64,000 bases of DNA from an uncultured Lachnospiraceae bacterium (GCA_900550475.1 URSA01000013.1:1-64000); one strand, 5' to 3'; counted from the first letter of the stretch, positions 42,382-52,140 are shown. Translations and numbers: made by a program. The notes: generated by a model from the letters alone, not told the origin.

Positions 42382-43805
42382 TGCAGAATTATGATAAATT
42401 AAGCGAAGAGTGCGGTGTATTCGGCGCTTACGACTTTGACGGAGGGGATGTCTCCTCCACCATCTATTACGGTCTTCTGGCGCTTCAGCACAGAGGACAG
42501 GAGAGCTGCGGTATTGCGGTCAGCGACACCAACGGTCCCAAGGGCAAGGTGTTAAGCCACAAGGACATGGGACTTGTGAACGAGGGCTTTGACGCGGAGA
42601 CGCTGTCCAAGCTGAAGGGCGATATCGGTGTGGGGCATGTCCGCTATTCTACGGCGGGAAGCTCCACCAGGGAGAACGCCCAGCCCCTCGTGCTCAATTA
42701 TGTGAAGGGTACGCTGGGACTGGCGCACAACGGAAACCTGATCAATGCGCCGCAGCTAAGAAGAGAGCTGGAGTATACGGGTGCAATCTTCCAGACCACC
42801 ATCGACTCGGAGGTGATCGCGTACCACATTGCGCGTGAGCGCTTAAATTCCAAATCCGTTGAGGAGGCGGTTGGGCGCGCCATGAACAAGATCAAGGGAG
42901 CTTATTCCCTTGTGATCATGTCGCCCAGAAAGCTGATCGGCGCAAGGGATCCCTTCGGTTTCAGACCGCTCTGTATCGGAAAGAGGGACAATGTTTATCT
43001 TCTGGCGAGCGAGACCTGCGCGCTGGACACGGTGGGCGCTGCCTTTGTCCGAGATGTGAGACCGGGAGAAATTGTGACGATCTCCCCCGAGAAGGGCATT
43101 GAGTCGGATATGTCCCATGCGCTGAAGCCGGAGGAAACGGCGAGATGCGTATTTGAATACATTTATTTTGCAAGGCCGGACAGCCATATTGACGGGGAGA
43201 GTGTATACAATTCCCGGATTCTGGCAGGGAAATTTCTGGCGATCGACTCCCCGGTGGAAGCGGATATGGTGGTGGGTGTTCCCGAGTCGGGCAACTGCGC
43301 CGCCATGGGTTATGCCATGCAGTCCGGCATCCCCTACGGAACCGCTTTTGTGAAGAACGCATATGTGGGGAGAACCTTTATCAAGCCGCAGCAGAAGAAC
43401 CGTGAGAGCAGTGTGCAGGTGAAACTTAATGCCATCCGGGAATCCGTGGCGGGAAAGCGCATTATTATGATCGACGACTCCATCGTCAGAGGTACGACCT
43501 CAGACCGTATCGTCCGCATGCTGCGGGATGCGGGGGCGAAGGAGGTGCATATGCGCGTCAGCTCACCGCCCTTTTTGTGGCCCTGCTATTTCGGTACGGA
43601 TGTACCGGCAAGGGAGCAGCTTATCGCATATAATCGCAGCGTGGAGGATATCAGCAGGCTGATCGGAACGGACAGTCTGGACTATCTGCGCGTGGAGAGA
43701 CTTTCGGAGATCGTGAACAATCTGGGAATCTGCAAGGGCTGCTTTACGGGAACCTACCCCATGGAGCCGCCCACGGAGGACATCAGAGGCGAGTTTGAGA
43801 AATAG
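42381..43805 (+). CDS. purF: Amidophosphoribosyltransferase
   Basis: The protein is 474 residues. It makes phosphoribosylamine from PRPP and glutamine, the first committed step of purine synthesis. Cys11 (ECGVFG) is the glutaminase nucleophile and should be exposed by removal of a 10 residue propeptide, as in Bacillus. GHVRYST, the PRPP loop MIDDSIVRGTTSDRIVRMLR and the C-terminal CKGCFTG, whose cysteines hold a [4Fe-4S] cluster in the Bacillus type, are all present. The start overlaps the purC stop. Confidence 0.97.
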   Translation: MQNYDKLSEECGVFGAYDFDGGDVSSTIYYGLLALQHRGQESCGIAVSDTNGPKGKVLSHKDMGLVNEGFDAETLSKLKGDIGVGHVRYSTAGSSTRENAQPLVLNYVKGTLGLAHNGNLINAPQLRRELEYTGAIFQTTIDSEVIAYHIARERLNSKSVEEAVGRAMNKIKGAYSLVIMSPRKLIGARDPFGFRPLCIGKRDNVYLLASETCALDTVGAAFVRDVRPGEIVTISPEKGIESDMSHALKPEETARCVFEYIYFARPDSHIDGESVYNSRILAGKFLAIDSPVEADMVVGVPESGNCAAMGYAMQSGIPYGTAFVKNAYVGRTFIKPQQKNRESSVQVKLNAIRESVAGKRIIMIDDSIVRGTTSDRIVRMLRDAGAKEVHMRVSSPPFLWPCYFGTDVPAREQLIAYNRSVEDISRLIGTDSLDYLRVERLSEIVNNLGICKGCFTGTYPMEPPTEDIRGEFEK

Positions 43806-43824
43806 ACTACGAGGAGGACTATCA

Positions 43825-45258
43825 GTGAGTACAGACGGTTATACAAGCCCCTTGTCGGAGCGCTATGCCAGCAAGGAAATGCAGTATATTTTTTCTCAGG
43901 ACATGAAATTCCGCACATGGAGAAAGCTTTGGATCGCACTGGCGGAGACGGAAAAGGAGCTGGGACTTCCCATTACGGAGGAGCAGCTTGCAGAGCTTCG
44001 CGCCCACGCGGACGACATCAACTATGATGTGGCAAAAGCGCGGGAAAAAGAAGTGCGCCATGATGTCATGAGCCATGTGTACGCCTACGGCGTCCAGTGC
44101 CCGAAAGCAAAGGGCATCATCCATCTGGGTGCAACCTCCTGCTATGTGGGAGACAATACGGATATTATCGTGATGACCGAGGCGCTGAAGCTGGTCAAGA
44201 AGAAACTGGTGAATGTCATGGCGGAGCTGGCAGCGTTTGCGGATAAGTACAAGGCGCAGCCCACGCTTGCCTTCACCCATTTCCAGCCTGCGCAGCCGAC
44301 CACCGTGGGCAAGAGAGCCACGCTCTGGCTGCAGGAGTTCTGTCTGGATCTGGAGGATCTGGAGCATGTGCTTTCCACCATGAAGCTTTTGGGAAGCAAG
44401 GGAACCACCGGCACACAGGCATCCTTCCTTGAGCTGTTTGACGGGGATCAGGAAAAGATCGACAGGATCGATCCCATGATCGCGGAGAAGATGGGCTTTA
44501 AGGAGTGCTATCCCGTTTCCGGCCAGACTTATTCCAGAAAAGTAGATACCAGAGTTGCCAACGTGCTTGCCGGCATTGCGGCATCCGCACATAAGATGAG
44601 CAACGATATCCGCCTTTTGCAGCATTTGAAGGAGGTGGAGGAGCCGTTTGAGAAGAGCCAGATCGGTTCCTCGGCAATGGCTTACAAGAGAAATCCCATG
44701 CGCAGCGAGCGCATTGCGTCCTTGAGCCGTTATGTGATGGTGGATGCCTTAAATCCGGCGATCACCTCCGCAACCCAGTGGTTTGAGAGAACACTGGACG
44801 ATTCCGCAAACAAGCGTCTTTCCATCCCGGAGGGCTTCCTTGCCATCGACGGCATTCTGGATCTGTGCCTGAATGTGGTGGACGGTCTTGTGGTGTACCC
44901 CAAGGTGATCGAGAAGCATATGCTGGCGGAGCTGCCTTTCATGGCGACGGAGAATATTATGATGGATGCGGTGAAGGCGGGCGGCGACAGACAGGAGCTG
45001 CATGAGCGCATCCGCGAGCTTTCCATGGAAGCGGGCAGGAATGTGAAGGTGGAAGGAAAAGAGAACAATCTGCTGGAGCTGATCGCGGCGGATCCTGCGT
45101 TCAACCTTTCTCTGGAGGATCTGCAAAAGACGATGGAGCCTGCAAGATATACCGGACGCTCCAAGGAGCAGGTGGAGGCGTTCCTGACCAAGGTAGTCAG
45201 CCCCATTCTGGAGGCGAACAAGGCGCTTTTGGGTGTGAAAGCCGAGATTACGGTATAA
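43825..45258 (+). CDS. purB: Adenylosuccinate lyase, GTG start
   Basis: The protein is 477 residues. It splits SAICAR and adenylosuccinate, releasing fumarate. The signature SSAMAYKRNPMRSERI lies near residue 280, with HLGATSCYVGDNTD earlier. I start at GTG 43825, because GAGGAGG lies 7 bases upstream and the protein then begins STDGYTSPLSERYASKEM as in relatives. It follows purF by 19 bases. Confidence 0.96.
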   Translation: MSTDGYTSPLSERYASKEMQYIFSQDMKFRTWRKLWIALAETEKELGLPITEEQLAELRAHADDINYDVAKAREKEVRHDVMSHVYAYGVQCPKAKGIIHLGATSCYVGDNTDIIVMTEALKLVKKKLVNVMAELAAFADKYKAQPTLAFTHFQPAQPTTVGKRATLWLQEFCLDLEDLEHVLSTMKLLGSKGTTGTQASFLELFDGDQEKIDRIDPMIAEKMGFKECYPVSGQTYSRKVDTRVANVLAGIAASAHKMSNDIRLLQHLKEVEEPFEKSQIGSSAMAYKRNPMRSERIASLSRYVMVDALNPAITSATQWFERTLDDSANKRLSIPEGFLAIDGILDLCLNVVDGLVVYPKVIEKHMLAELPFMATENIMMDAVKAGGDRQELHERIRELSMEAGRNVKVEGKENNLLELIAADPAFNLSLEDLQKTMEPARYTGRSKEQVEAFLTKVVSPILEANKALLGVKAEITV

Positions 45259-45383
45259 CAAGATAACACACTCTTATACGTTCCATAAATAATATTGATT
45301 TTACTTATATGATGCTATGGGCTATAATGGGTAAGTAACAGGTAAAATCAGCCGGGATATCCGGGAAGAAAGGAACGAAGAGA

Positions 45384-46679
45384 ATGGTAAAAGCAGTTGT
45401 AGGAGCAAACTGGGGTGACGAAGGAAAGGGAAAGATCACCGATATGATGGCGGAAAATGCCGACATCATCGTGCGCTTTCAGGGAGGCGCAAACGCAGGG
45501 CATACGATCGTGAACAATTACGGCAAATTTGCGCTGCACACACTTCCGTCCGGCGTATTCTACAATCATACGACGAGTGTGATCGGAAACGGCGTGGCGC
45601 TGAATATTCCCATCCTGATCAACGAGATCAAATCCATCACGGACAGGGATGTGCCCATGCCGAAGATTCTGGTCTCCGACCGCGCACAGATCGTGATGCC
45701 GTATCACGTCCTGTTTGACCAGTACGAGGAGGAGAGACTCGGAAAGAAGTCTTTCGGCTCCACAAAGTCGGGCATTGCACCGTTCTATTCAGATAAATAT
45801 GCAAAGATCGGTTTTCAGGTAAACGAGCTTTTCGACGAGGAGGTACTCAGAGAAAAGGTATACCGTGTGCTGGAGACCAAGAATATTCTGCTGACTCATT
45901 TGTACCACAAGGATCCCATCGATGCGGAGGAGCTGATTGCGACGCTGCATGAGTACAGGGATATGATCGCCCCCTATGTGTGTGATGTTTCCTCTTTCTT
46001 AAACAAGGCACTGAAGGAGGGAAAGACCATTCTTTTAGAGGGACAGCTCGGAACCTTAAAGGATCCGGATCACGGCATCTACCCCATGGTAACTTCTTCC
46101 TCTACACTGGCGGCATACGGCGCAATCGGCGCAGGCATTCCGCCCTATGAGATCAGGGAGATTGTGACGGTCTGCAAGGCATATTCCTCCGCAGTCGGCG
46201 CAGGCGCTTTTGTTTCCGAGATTTTCGGGGACGAGGCGGACGAGCTGAGAAGACGCGGCGGCGACGGCGGCGAGTTCGGCGCGACCACCGGTAGACCCAG
46301 ACGCATGGGATGGTTTGACTGCGTGGCTTCCAAATACGGCTGCCGTATGCAGGGAACTACGGATGTAGCGTTCACGGTGCTGGATGTGCTGGGATATCTG
46401 GACGAGATTCCGGTATGTACGGGATATGAGATCGACGGCGAGGTGACGGACGAGTTCCCCGTTACCCATAGGCTTGAGAAGGCAAAGCCGGTACTGACGG
46501 TGCTGCCGGGCTGGAAGTGCGAGATCCGCGGTATCAAAAAGTACGAGGAGCTTCCCGAGAACTGCCGCAAGTATGTGGAGTTTATTGAGCAGCAGATCGG
46601 TTATCCCATTACCATGGTGAGCAACGGACCGGGACGCGACGACATTATCTATCGTGAGAGTCCCTTGAAGAAGGCGTGA
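45384..46679 (+). CDS. purA: Adenylosuccinate synthetase
   Basis: The protein is 431 residues. It converts IMP and aspartate to adenylosuccinate with GTP. The P-loop GANWGDEGKGK is near residues 7-17, and NAGHTIV, EGQLGTLKDPDHGIYPMVTS and TTGRPRRMGWFDCV follow in family order. AAAGGAACGAAGAG lies upstream. A 125 base gap separates it from purB and contains TATAAT near 45325, so it may have its own promoter. I see no purine riboswitch in that gap. Confidence 0.97.
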   Translation: MVKAVVGANWGDEGKGKITDMMAENADIIVRFQGGANAGHTIVNNYGKFALHTLPSGVFYNHTTSVIGNGVALNIPILINEIKSITDRDVPMPKILVSDRAQIVMPYHVLFDQYEEERLGKKSFGSTKSGIAPFYSDKYAKIGFQVNELFDEEVLREKVYRVLETKNILLTHLYHKDPIDAEELIATLHEYRDMIAPYVCDVSSFLNKALKEGKTILLEGQLGTLKDPDHGIYPMVTSSSTLAAYGAIGAGIPPYEIREIVTVCKAYSSAVGAGAFVSEIFGDEADELRRRGGDGGEFGATTGRPRRMGWFDCVASKYGCRMQGTTDVAFTVLDVLGYLDEIPVCTGYEIDGEVTDEFPVTHRLEKAKPVLTVLPGWKCEIRGIKKYEELPENCRKYVEFIEQQIGYPITMVSNGPGRDDIIYRESPLKKA

Positions 46680-46686
46680 GGTCAGA

Positions 46687-46992
46687 ATGAAAAAAAGAAC
46701 AGCAAAGCAGATCGCAGCGCTTGTGGCGGTGATTCTGCTGGCAGCACTCTATATCGTGACGCTGGTGGTCGCAATCGTGGATCCCACGGCGTCCGGCAAG
46801 TGGTTTGTAGGCTGTCTGGTCTGCACCATGGCGGTTCCCCTTCTTGCGTGGATCTTTATCTGGATCTACGGGGAAACCACCGGAAAGAAGACCATCGCGG
46901 ATCTGCACCTGATGCAGGATGCGGATGGGGTGGACGGTGCGGATGCACAGGAGACTGTGGATGCAGAGACTGCCGATACAGAAACAAAATAA
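46687..46992 (+). CDS. Small two-helix membrane protein, unknown function
   Basis: The protein is 101 residues with a basic N-terminus (MKKRTAKQ), membrane helices at about 9-31 (ALVAVILLAALYIVTLVVAI) and 39-62, and an acidic C-terminal tail with Asp/Ala/Glu repeats (DADGVDGADAQETVDAETAD). It begins 8 bases after purA and ends 3 bases before the convergent HAD gene. Similar short proteins follow purA in related genomes in my memory, but no function is known. Confidence 0.7.
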   Translation: MKKRTAKQIAALVAVILLAALYIVTLVVAIVDPTASGKWFVGCLVCTMAVPLLAWIFIWIYGETTGKKTIADLHLMQDADGVDGADAQETVDAETADTETK

Positions 46993-46995
46993 AGA

Positions 46996-47601
46996 CTACG
47001 GTTCTGAGAGGAGCGCCTCAAGCTCCGATCTGGCCTGAGAGAGCGTTTGAAAATGTATGCCGTGGATGCCCAGTGCTTCCGCGGCATTTACATTGCGCAG
47101 GGTGTCGTCCAGAAAGACGCACTCTTCGGCGCGCAGCCCGTAGCGTGTTAAAAGTAACTGATAGATGGCGGGATCCGGCTTGGTCAGCTTGACCTTGCAG
47201 GAGAAGATGCCGCCGTCCGTGTGAGGGACAAAATCCAGAACGGAGGGACATTCCCGGAGCGCCTTCTCGGAGAAGTTTGACAGATAGAGCACCTGCAGCC
47301 CTCTGCCGTGCAGCTCCTCGATCCAGGGGATGGCGTAGTCGTAGCGCAGAAGCAGACCGGAGAAATCCGCAAGGGATTCCCGCAGCTCCTTTTCGATCGA
47401 AGGGTCGTTTTTTATGAAAAGGGCAAGGATTTCATCGTCGGACAGCTTTCCTAAATCATATTCGTTCCAGGCGGGGCTTAATACGGTGGCCTTCCCCAGC
47501 TTTTCCAGTGTTTCGGCGTCATAGCCGAAAGAGGCGAAGAACTCCTGCCAGGCAAAGCCCGCAAGGACGTTTCCGATGTCGAAAATAACGGTTTTGATCA
47601 T
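46996..47601 (-). CDS. HAD-superfamily hydrolase
   Basis: The protein is 201 residues. HAD motif I appears as VIFDIGNVLAG, with the second Asp replaced by Asn, as in the YihX-like glucose-1-phosphatase group. Motif II is YLSNFSEKA, the lysine is in VKLTKPDPAIYQLL, and motif III is CVFLDDTLRNVNAA. It is probably a small-molecule phosphatase of unknown substrate. The start overlaps the LysR stop by 4 bases (ATGA), with AGAAGGAGAA upstream, so the two are translated together. Confidence 0.88.
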   Translation of the reverse strand: MIKTVIFDIGNVLAGFAWQEFFASFGYDAETLEKLGKATVLSPAWNEYDLGKLSDDEILALFIKNDPSIEKELRESLADFSGLLLRYDYAIPWIEELHGRGLQVLYLSNFSEKALRECPSVLDFVPHTDGGIFSCKVKLTKPDPAIYQLLLTRYGLRAEECVFLDDTLRNVNAAEALGIHGIHFQTLSQARSELEALLSEP

Positions 47602-48509
47602 AATGTGTTCTCCTTCTTTTGCTGTGCGTTCTCTATGATTGTCCACAGATTTTTTGCAGCGGTTGACATGGGATTTTTTGTGTTTCTTACAATACAGATC
47701 TCCCTTTTGGGAATAATCTTATTGAAGCGCAGTTCAAAAAGCTTGCCGGATTGCAGGTGGGGCAGCGCAAAGTCCCGCACCACACAGCCGACGCCCAGAT
47801 TGCGGAGCGCAAACTGCACGATCATATCGCTGGTGGCAAGCTCAAACTCGGGGTGAACCGATGCGTGGTTCTGTTCCAGAAAGGCGTCCATGTAGCGGCG
47901 CGTGCTGGTGTCGCCCTCAAGACAGATCAGGGGAAGCTCGCCAAGCACGGACAGATCCAGCGTGCGGTGCTTGTAGGAGATGAACCGTCTGCCACAGACA
48001 AAGGTGTCCTGTATGGGATGGACGGCGACCGCCTCTGCAGCGGGAAGGGAATCGAAAGGCGTGCTGACGGCGCCGAAATCGATCTGTCCGTTTTCCAGAT
48101 TCGCCAGTGTCTCCGGGGTGGGAGCGTTCGTGACCACGACCTTGATGGAAGGGTAGCATTCGTGAAACTGTTCCAGAAACGGAAGCAGGCAGAACTGCAG
48201 CGTCATGTCGCTTGCACCGATGCGAACCTCCCCAAGCTCCAGATTCAGCATCTGCCGCAGCTTTTGTTCCCCCATGGCGATCTGTTCACAGCCCTTTGCA
48301 ACATAGGAATATAAAAGCTCCCCCTCGGGCGTCAGCCGCACTCCCTTGGAAACGCGGGTGAAGAGGGGCGTGCCGAGCTGTGCCTCCAGTGCCTTTAGGG
48401 ACTGGCTGACGGCAGGCTGCGACACCGACAGGATACCGGCAGCCTGTGTGAGGGAGCCGGTTCTGGCAACATGATAAAAAACCTTGTAGTATTCCAGATT
48501 GGTGGTCAT
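47598..48509 (-). CDS. LysR family transcriptional regulator
   Basis: The protein is 303 residues. The N-terminal helix-turn-helix reads TGSLTQAAGILSVSQPAVSQ, followed by LKALEAQLGTPLFTRVSKGV. The effector domain begins near residue 88 (EVRIGASDMTLQFCLLPFL), similar to CysL/CbbR-type proteins. I start at ATG 48509 (GAAAGGAATCCC upstream). It is divergent from the YitT gene and in an operon with the HAD gene; either may be a target. The inducer is unknown. Confidence 0.92.
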   Translation of the reverse strand: MTTNLEYYKVFYHVARTGSLTQAAGILSVSQPAVSQSLKALEAQLGTPLFTRVSKGVRLTPEGELLYSYVAKGCEQIAMGEQKLRQMLNLELGEVRIGASDMTLQFCLLPFLEQFHECYPSIKVVVTNAPTPETLANLENGQIDFGAVSTPFDSLPAAEAVAVHPIQDTFVCGRRFISYKHRTLDLSVLGELPLICLEGDTSTRRYMDAFLEQNHASVHPEFELATSDMIVQFALRNLGVGCVVRDFALPHLQSGKLFELRFNKIIPKREICIVRNTKNPMSTAAKNLWTIIENAQQKKENTL

Positions 48510-48610
48510 GGGATTCCTTTCCGATAAAAATGCGGGTATTTTCAAACCACCCCCATTCTACTACAAAAGAGGGAAATGGGCAACCGCGCCGGGAGAGAGC
48601 CGATTTACAT

Positions 48611-48639
48611 TCGACAAATGTCTGCGTATCATTTATAAT
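48611..48639 (+). promoter_or_regulatory. Promoter of the YitT gene
   Basis: TCGACA (48611-48616), 17 bp, TATAAT (48634-48639). Transcription would start near 48646. Confidence 0.7.
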
Positions 48640-48675
48640 GGAGTGGAAGATATGAGAGGGAAAGCGGAGAGCAGT

Positions 48676-49533
48676 ATGATACAGAAACGGAAAAAGATTT
48701 TTTTGGAATATCTGATATTGACACTTGCCACGATCCTGTTGGTGGTGGGGGTATATGTGTTTAAATTTCCCAACCATTTTTCGTTCGGCGGTGTGACCGG
48801 CCTCGCGGTGGTGCTGGGTGAGGTGATGCCCGTGAGCCCCGCAACCATCAACTTTGCGATCAATATGGTGCTTCTGGTGCTGGGATTTTTGTTTTTGGGG
48901 AAGGAGACGGGATTAAAGACGGTTTACGTTTCCCTCCTCACCTCAGTGGGGCTCAGCTTTCTTGAGTGGGCGGCGCCCATGGAGGGGCCTCTGACCACAC
49001 AGCCCGTGCTGGAGCTGATCTTTGCCGTTGTGCTGCCCGCGGTCAGCAGCGCCATTCTCTTTAATGTGGGAGCCTCCGGCGGAGGAACGGACATTATCGC
49101 CATGATCCTAAAAAAATACACCAGCGTCTCCATCGGCATTGCGCTTTTTGCGGTGGACCTTCTGATCGTGATTGCCTCCTGTCTGGTATTTGACATTCAG
49201 ACGGGATTGTTTTCCTTCTGCGGCCTGATGGCGAAAACGCTGGTGATCGACGGCGTGATCGAGAACATCAATCTGTGCAAATATTTTACCATTGTCTGCG
49301 ACGATGCGGAGCCGGTCTGCCACTATATCAACGAGACACTGAAACGTTCCGCCACGGTCTATCGGGCGGAGGGAGCCTATTCCCACCAGGAAAAGACCAT
49401 TATTCTTACTGTGATGAAGAGAAGTCAGGCGGTGATGCTGCGGAATTTCATCAAAAAGACCCAGCCCACGGCATTTATGATGATCACCAACAGCAGCGAG
49501 ATCATCGGTAAGGGCTTCAGAGGATTGAACTGA
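48676..49533 (+). CDS. YitT family membrane protein
   Basis: The protein is 285 residues with five or six helices and the motif block NHFSFGGVTGLAVVL near residues 34-48 and VGASGGGTDIIAMIL near 135. A C-terminal DUF2179 domain of about 80 residues (KRSATVYRAEGAYSHQEKTI) completes the chain. YitT proteins are common in Firmicutes, with no firmly assigned transport role. I choose ATG 48676 because GGAGAG lies 5 bases upstream and the promoter leaves only about 6 nt before the earlier in-frame ATG 48652. It is divergent from the LysR gene. Confidence 0.88.
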   Translation: MIQKRKKIFLEYLILTLATILLVVGVYVFKFPNHFSFGGVTGLAVVLGEVMPVSPATINFAINMVLLVLGFLFLGKETGLKTVYVSLLTSVGLSFLEWAAPMEGPLTTQPVLELIFAVVLPAVSSAILFNVGASGGGTDIIAMILKKYTSVSIGIALFAVDLLIVIASCLVFDIQTGLFSFCGLMAKTLVIDGVIENINLCKYFTIVCDDAEPVCHYINETLKRSATVYRAEGAYSHQEKTIILTVMKRSQAVMLRNFIKKTQPTAFMMITNSSEIIGKGFRGLN

Positions 49534-49540
49534 CACACGC

Positions 49541-49580
49541 AAAAACCCCCGGCAGTCAAATGGCTGTCGGGGATTTTTAT
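49541..49580 (+). terminator. Terminator after the YitT gene
   Basis: CCCCGGCAG pairs with CTGTCGGGG (one G-U pair) and is followed by ATTTTTAT. The 5' side carries AAAAA, so it may act on both strands. Confidence 0.8.
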
Positions 49581-49761
49581 AGGGGAGGATAAGTATTAAA
49601 TTTATCTTTCGTGTCTGGTAACAGTATGGGCGGGAAGGACTGCTTTTATACAGCAAAATATAATTTTTTTCAATAAAAGAAATCAGTCTTTTTTTGAGAG
49701 AAAAAATATTGTAATATGGTAGGGACAAAATTGCGGAGCAATCTGCGGAACGGAGTACGAC

Positions 49762-50742
49762 ATGAGGAGACGGACAGAAAAGCTATGGATATGCGCGGCG
49801 GCATTGCTGGTGCTTTGCCTTTCGGCGGCAGGCTGCGGGAAGAAGACCGGAACACAGGTGAGGATCGGGGCGTTGAAGGGCCCCACGACCATCGGCCTGC
49901 TCAGACTGATGGAGGAGGCAGAGGCGAAGGAAACGGAGAACGATTATGATGTGAGGATGGCGGTGGGAGCGGACGAGCTGACGCCGCTTATGATAAAAGG
50001 GGAGCTTGACATTGCGCTTGTGCCTGCGAATGTGGCGGCGATCCTCTACAACAAGACGGAGGGGGCGGTCAGCGTGATCGACATCAATACTCTGGGCGTT
50101 CTGTATATGGTATCGGGGGATGAGAGCATTGAGAGCTTTGCGGATCTTACGGGAAAGACCATCTACCTGACGGGAAAGGGAACCACGCCGGAGTATGTGC
50201 TTTCCTATCTGCTTTCGGCAAACGGGATCGACCAGAGTGAGGTAGTCTGCGATTACCGGTCAGAGGCGACGGAGGTGGCGGCGCTTCTCGCGGAGAACCC
50301 GGATGCGGTGGGACTGCTTCCCCAGCCCTTTGTGACGGCGGCATGCGCGCAGAACGAGGCGCTTTCCGTGAGACTGTCCATGACGGAGGAGTGGGAGAAG
50401 GTGCAGAAGGACGGCAGCAGTCTTGTGACCGGCGTCACGGTGGTGAGAAATGCCTTTCTGGAGGAGAACCCGGAAGCGGTGAAGCAGTTCCTTGCAGACC
50501 ACGCAAGGAGCGCCGCCTATGTGCAGAGCAATCCCGACGAGACCGCGGCGCTCTGTGTCAAGGCGGAGATCATTGCCAAGGAGCCCATTGCGAAGAAGGC
50601 AATTCCGGCCTGCAACATTACCTGCATTACGGGGCAGGAGATGAAGCAGGCGCTCACGGGGTATCTGCAGGTATTGTATGAACTGAATCCCGAATCGGTG
50701 GGCAGCAGCATGCCGGAGGACGGATTTTATTATGTCCCTTAG
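49762..50742 (+). CDS. ABC transporter substrate-binding lipoprotein (SsuA/NMT1-like)
   Basis: The protein is 326 residues. The signal peptide LLVLCLSAAGC ends in a lipobox (Cys25). The mature part is a NitT/TauT-type binding protein: RIGALKGPTTIGLL, ELDIALVPANVAAILYNKT, TGKTIYLTGKGTTPEYVL and NPDAVGLLPQPFVTAA. The group binds sulfonates, nitrate, thiamine precursors or similar, and the ligand is open. There is no strong ribosome binding site (GGAGTACGAC). It is followed 9 bases later by the fused permease-ATPase, so the two genes make a complete importer. Confidence 0.9.
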   Translation: MRRRTEKLWICAAALLVLCLSAAGCGKKTGTQVRIGALKGPTTIGLLRLMEEAEAKETENDYDVRMAVGADELTPLMIKGELDIALVPANVAAILYNKTEGAVSVIDINTLGVLYMVSGDESIESFADLTGKTIYLTGKGTTPEYVLSYLLSANGIDQSEVVCDYRSEATEVAALLAENPDAVGLLPQPFVTAACAQNEALSVRLSMTEEWEKVQKDGSSLVTGVTVVRNAFLEENPEAVKQFLADHARSAAYVQSNPDETAALCVKAEIIAKEPIAKKAIPACNITCITGQEMKQALTGYLQVLYELNPESVGSSMPEDGFYYVP

Positions 50743-50751
50743 GAGAGGTGC

Positions 50752-52140
50752 ATGGAAAACGGTGCGCACATAAAGAGAAAAAAGTGGATAGAGAGCGTGC
50801 TTGCGGCATGCTTCTGGCTGTGCGTCTGGCAGGTGGCGGCGCTTCTTGCGGACAACAGCCTTTTGTTTGCAGGCCCGGCTGACACGGCGGCAGCCCTGTG
50901 CAGGGGGATTGTGACCGCAAAGTTCTGGCAGAGCATCTGGGGGTCTGTGATCCGGATCCTCTGCGGCTTTTTTTGCGCAGTGGCGGTCGGCGGCGTGCTT
51001 GCGGCGGCGGCCTTCCGGTGGCGGTTTGCGGAGCGGCTTTTGTCCCCGTTTATGACCTTCTGCAAGGCGGTGCCTGTGGCAGCCTTTTCCGTGATCCTGC
51101 TGATCTGGCTCGGCGGGGAGCGGCTTTCCGCCGTGATCGCGCTTCTGGTGGCACTGCCCATCGTGTATGTCAATGTGTACGAGGGACTGTCCCATGCGGA
51201 TCCGAAACTTGCGGAGATGGCGGCGGTGTTTGAGATGCCCCGGTTCAACCGCATTTTCTACCTGTACCGGCCTGCGCTGGCACCCTTTGCGGAGAGCTGC
51301 CTCAGGACGGGCATGGGCATGAGCATCAAGGCGGGGATCGCGGCGGAGGTGATCGGCATGGCGGAGCGATCCATCGGCGGCAGGCTGTACGAAGCCAAGA
51401 TCTATCTGGATACGGCGGGTGTGTTTGCGTGGACGGCGGTGGTGATCCTGTTGAGCGCCTGCATGGAATGGGGCGTGCTGTTTTTGTGGAGGGGGTTCTG
51501 CCGGTGGAAGCCGCAGCCCCATGCAGGCAGAAGGAGCGCGGGCAGACAGCACACGGGCGGACAGGGGATCGTGCTTGAAAAAATCTCCAAGGCATACGGC
51601 AAAAAGCAGGTGCTTACAGAGTTTTCCGCACGGTGGGAGCCGGGTTCCGTCCATTGCCTGATGGCGCCCTCCGGGAGCGGAAAAACCACTCTGCTTCGTC
51701 TGCTGGCGGGTCTGGAGCGTCCGGACGGGGGAGAGTTTGAGAGCGGGGATAAAATTGCCATGGTGTTTCAGGAGGACAGGCTGTGCGAGGAGGAGCCAGC
51801 GCTTTGCAATGTGGAGCTTGTCTGTAAGAGCAGGCAGGCGGCAAGGGCGTGTCTGGAGACACTTCTTCCCGGGGAGGATTTGGAGCAGAAGGTTTCGGCG
51901 CTCTCCGGCGGAATGCGGAGGAGAGTGTGTCTGGCGCGGGCGCTGGCAGCGGAATCCGAGGTGCTGCTTCTGGATGAGCCCTTCACCGGTCTGGACGGGG
52001 AAAACAGGGACAACGCAGCCCGGGTGATCCGGGAGTGGCAGAGAGGCAGGACGATGGTTGTGGCGACCCATGAGGCGGAGGATGCCGAAAGGCTGTCCGG
52101 GGAAATCCGGGACATGCAGAAGGAATGGAAAAAGGCGTAG
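50752..52140 (+). CDS. Fused ABC transporter permease-ATPase
   Basis: The protein is 462 residues and unites two subunits that are normally separate. Residues about 1-250 are a BPD_transp_1 permease of the SsuC/TauC type with six helices and the EAA-like loop PKLAEMAAVFEMPRFNRIFY. Residues about 262-462 are an ABC ATPase: Walker A APSGSGKTT near 306, signature LSGGMRRRV near 384, Walker B VLLLDEPF near 404, and the H-loop VATHEAEDAE. The linker is short and basic (HAGRRSAGRQHTGG). I see no stop or frameshift at the join. AGGAGAGG precedes the ATG. A dimer would give a full importer. The ligand is unknown. Confidence 0.9.
   Translation: MENGAHIKRKKWIESVLAACFWLCVWQVAALLADNSLLFAGPADTAAALCRGIVTAKFWQSIWGSVIRILCGFFCAVAVGGVLAAAAFRWRFAERLLSPFMTFCKAVPVAAFSVILLIWLGGERLSAVIALLVALPIVYVNVYEGLSHADPKLAEMAAVFEMPRFNRIFYLYRPALAPFAESCLRTGMGMSIKAGIAAEVIGMAERSIGGRLYEAKIYLDTAGVFAWTAVVILLSACMEWGVLFLWRGFCRWKPQPHAGRRSAGRQHTGGQGIVLEKISKAYGKKQVLTEFSARWEPGSVHCLMAPSGSGKTTLLRLLAGLERPDGGEFESGDKIAMVFQEDRLCEEEPALCNVELVCKSRQAARACLETLLPGEDLEQKVSALSGGMRRRVCLARALAAESEVLLLDEPFTGLDGENRDNAARVIREWQRGRTMVVATHEAEDAERLSGEIRDMQKEWKKA

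Noticed and set aside
45259..45383. Purine riboswitch before purA
   Set aside because: The gap lacks the conserved aptamer core and a terminator hairpin. Only a TATAAT-like box near 45325 is visible.
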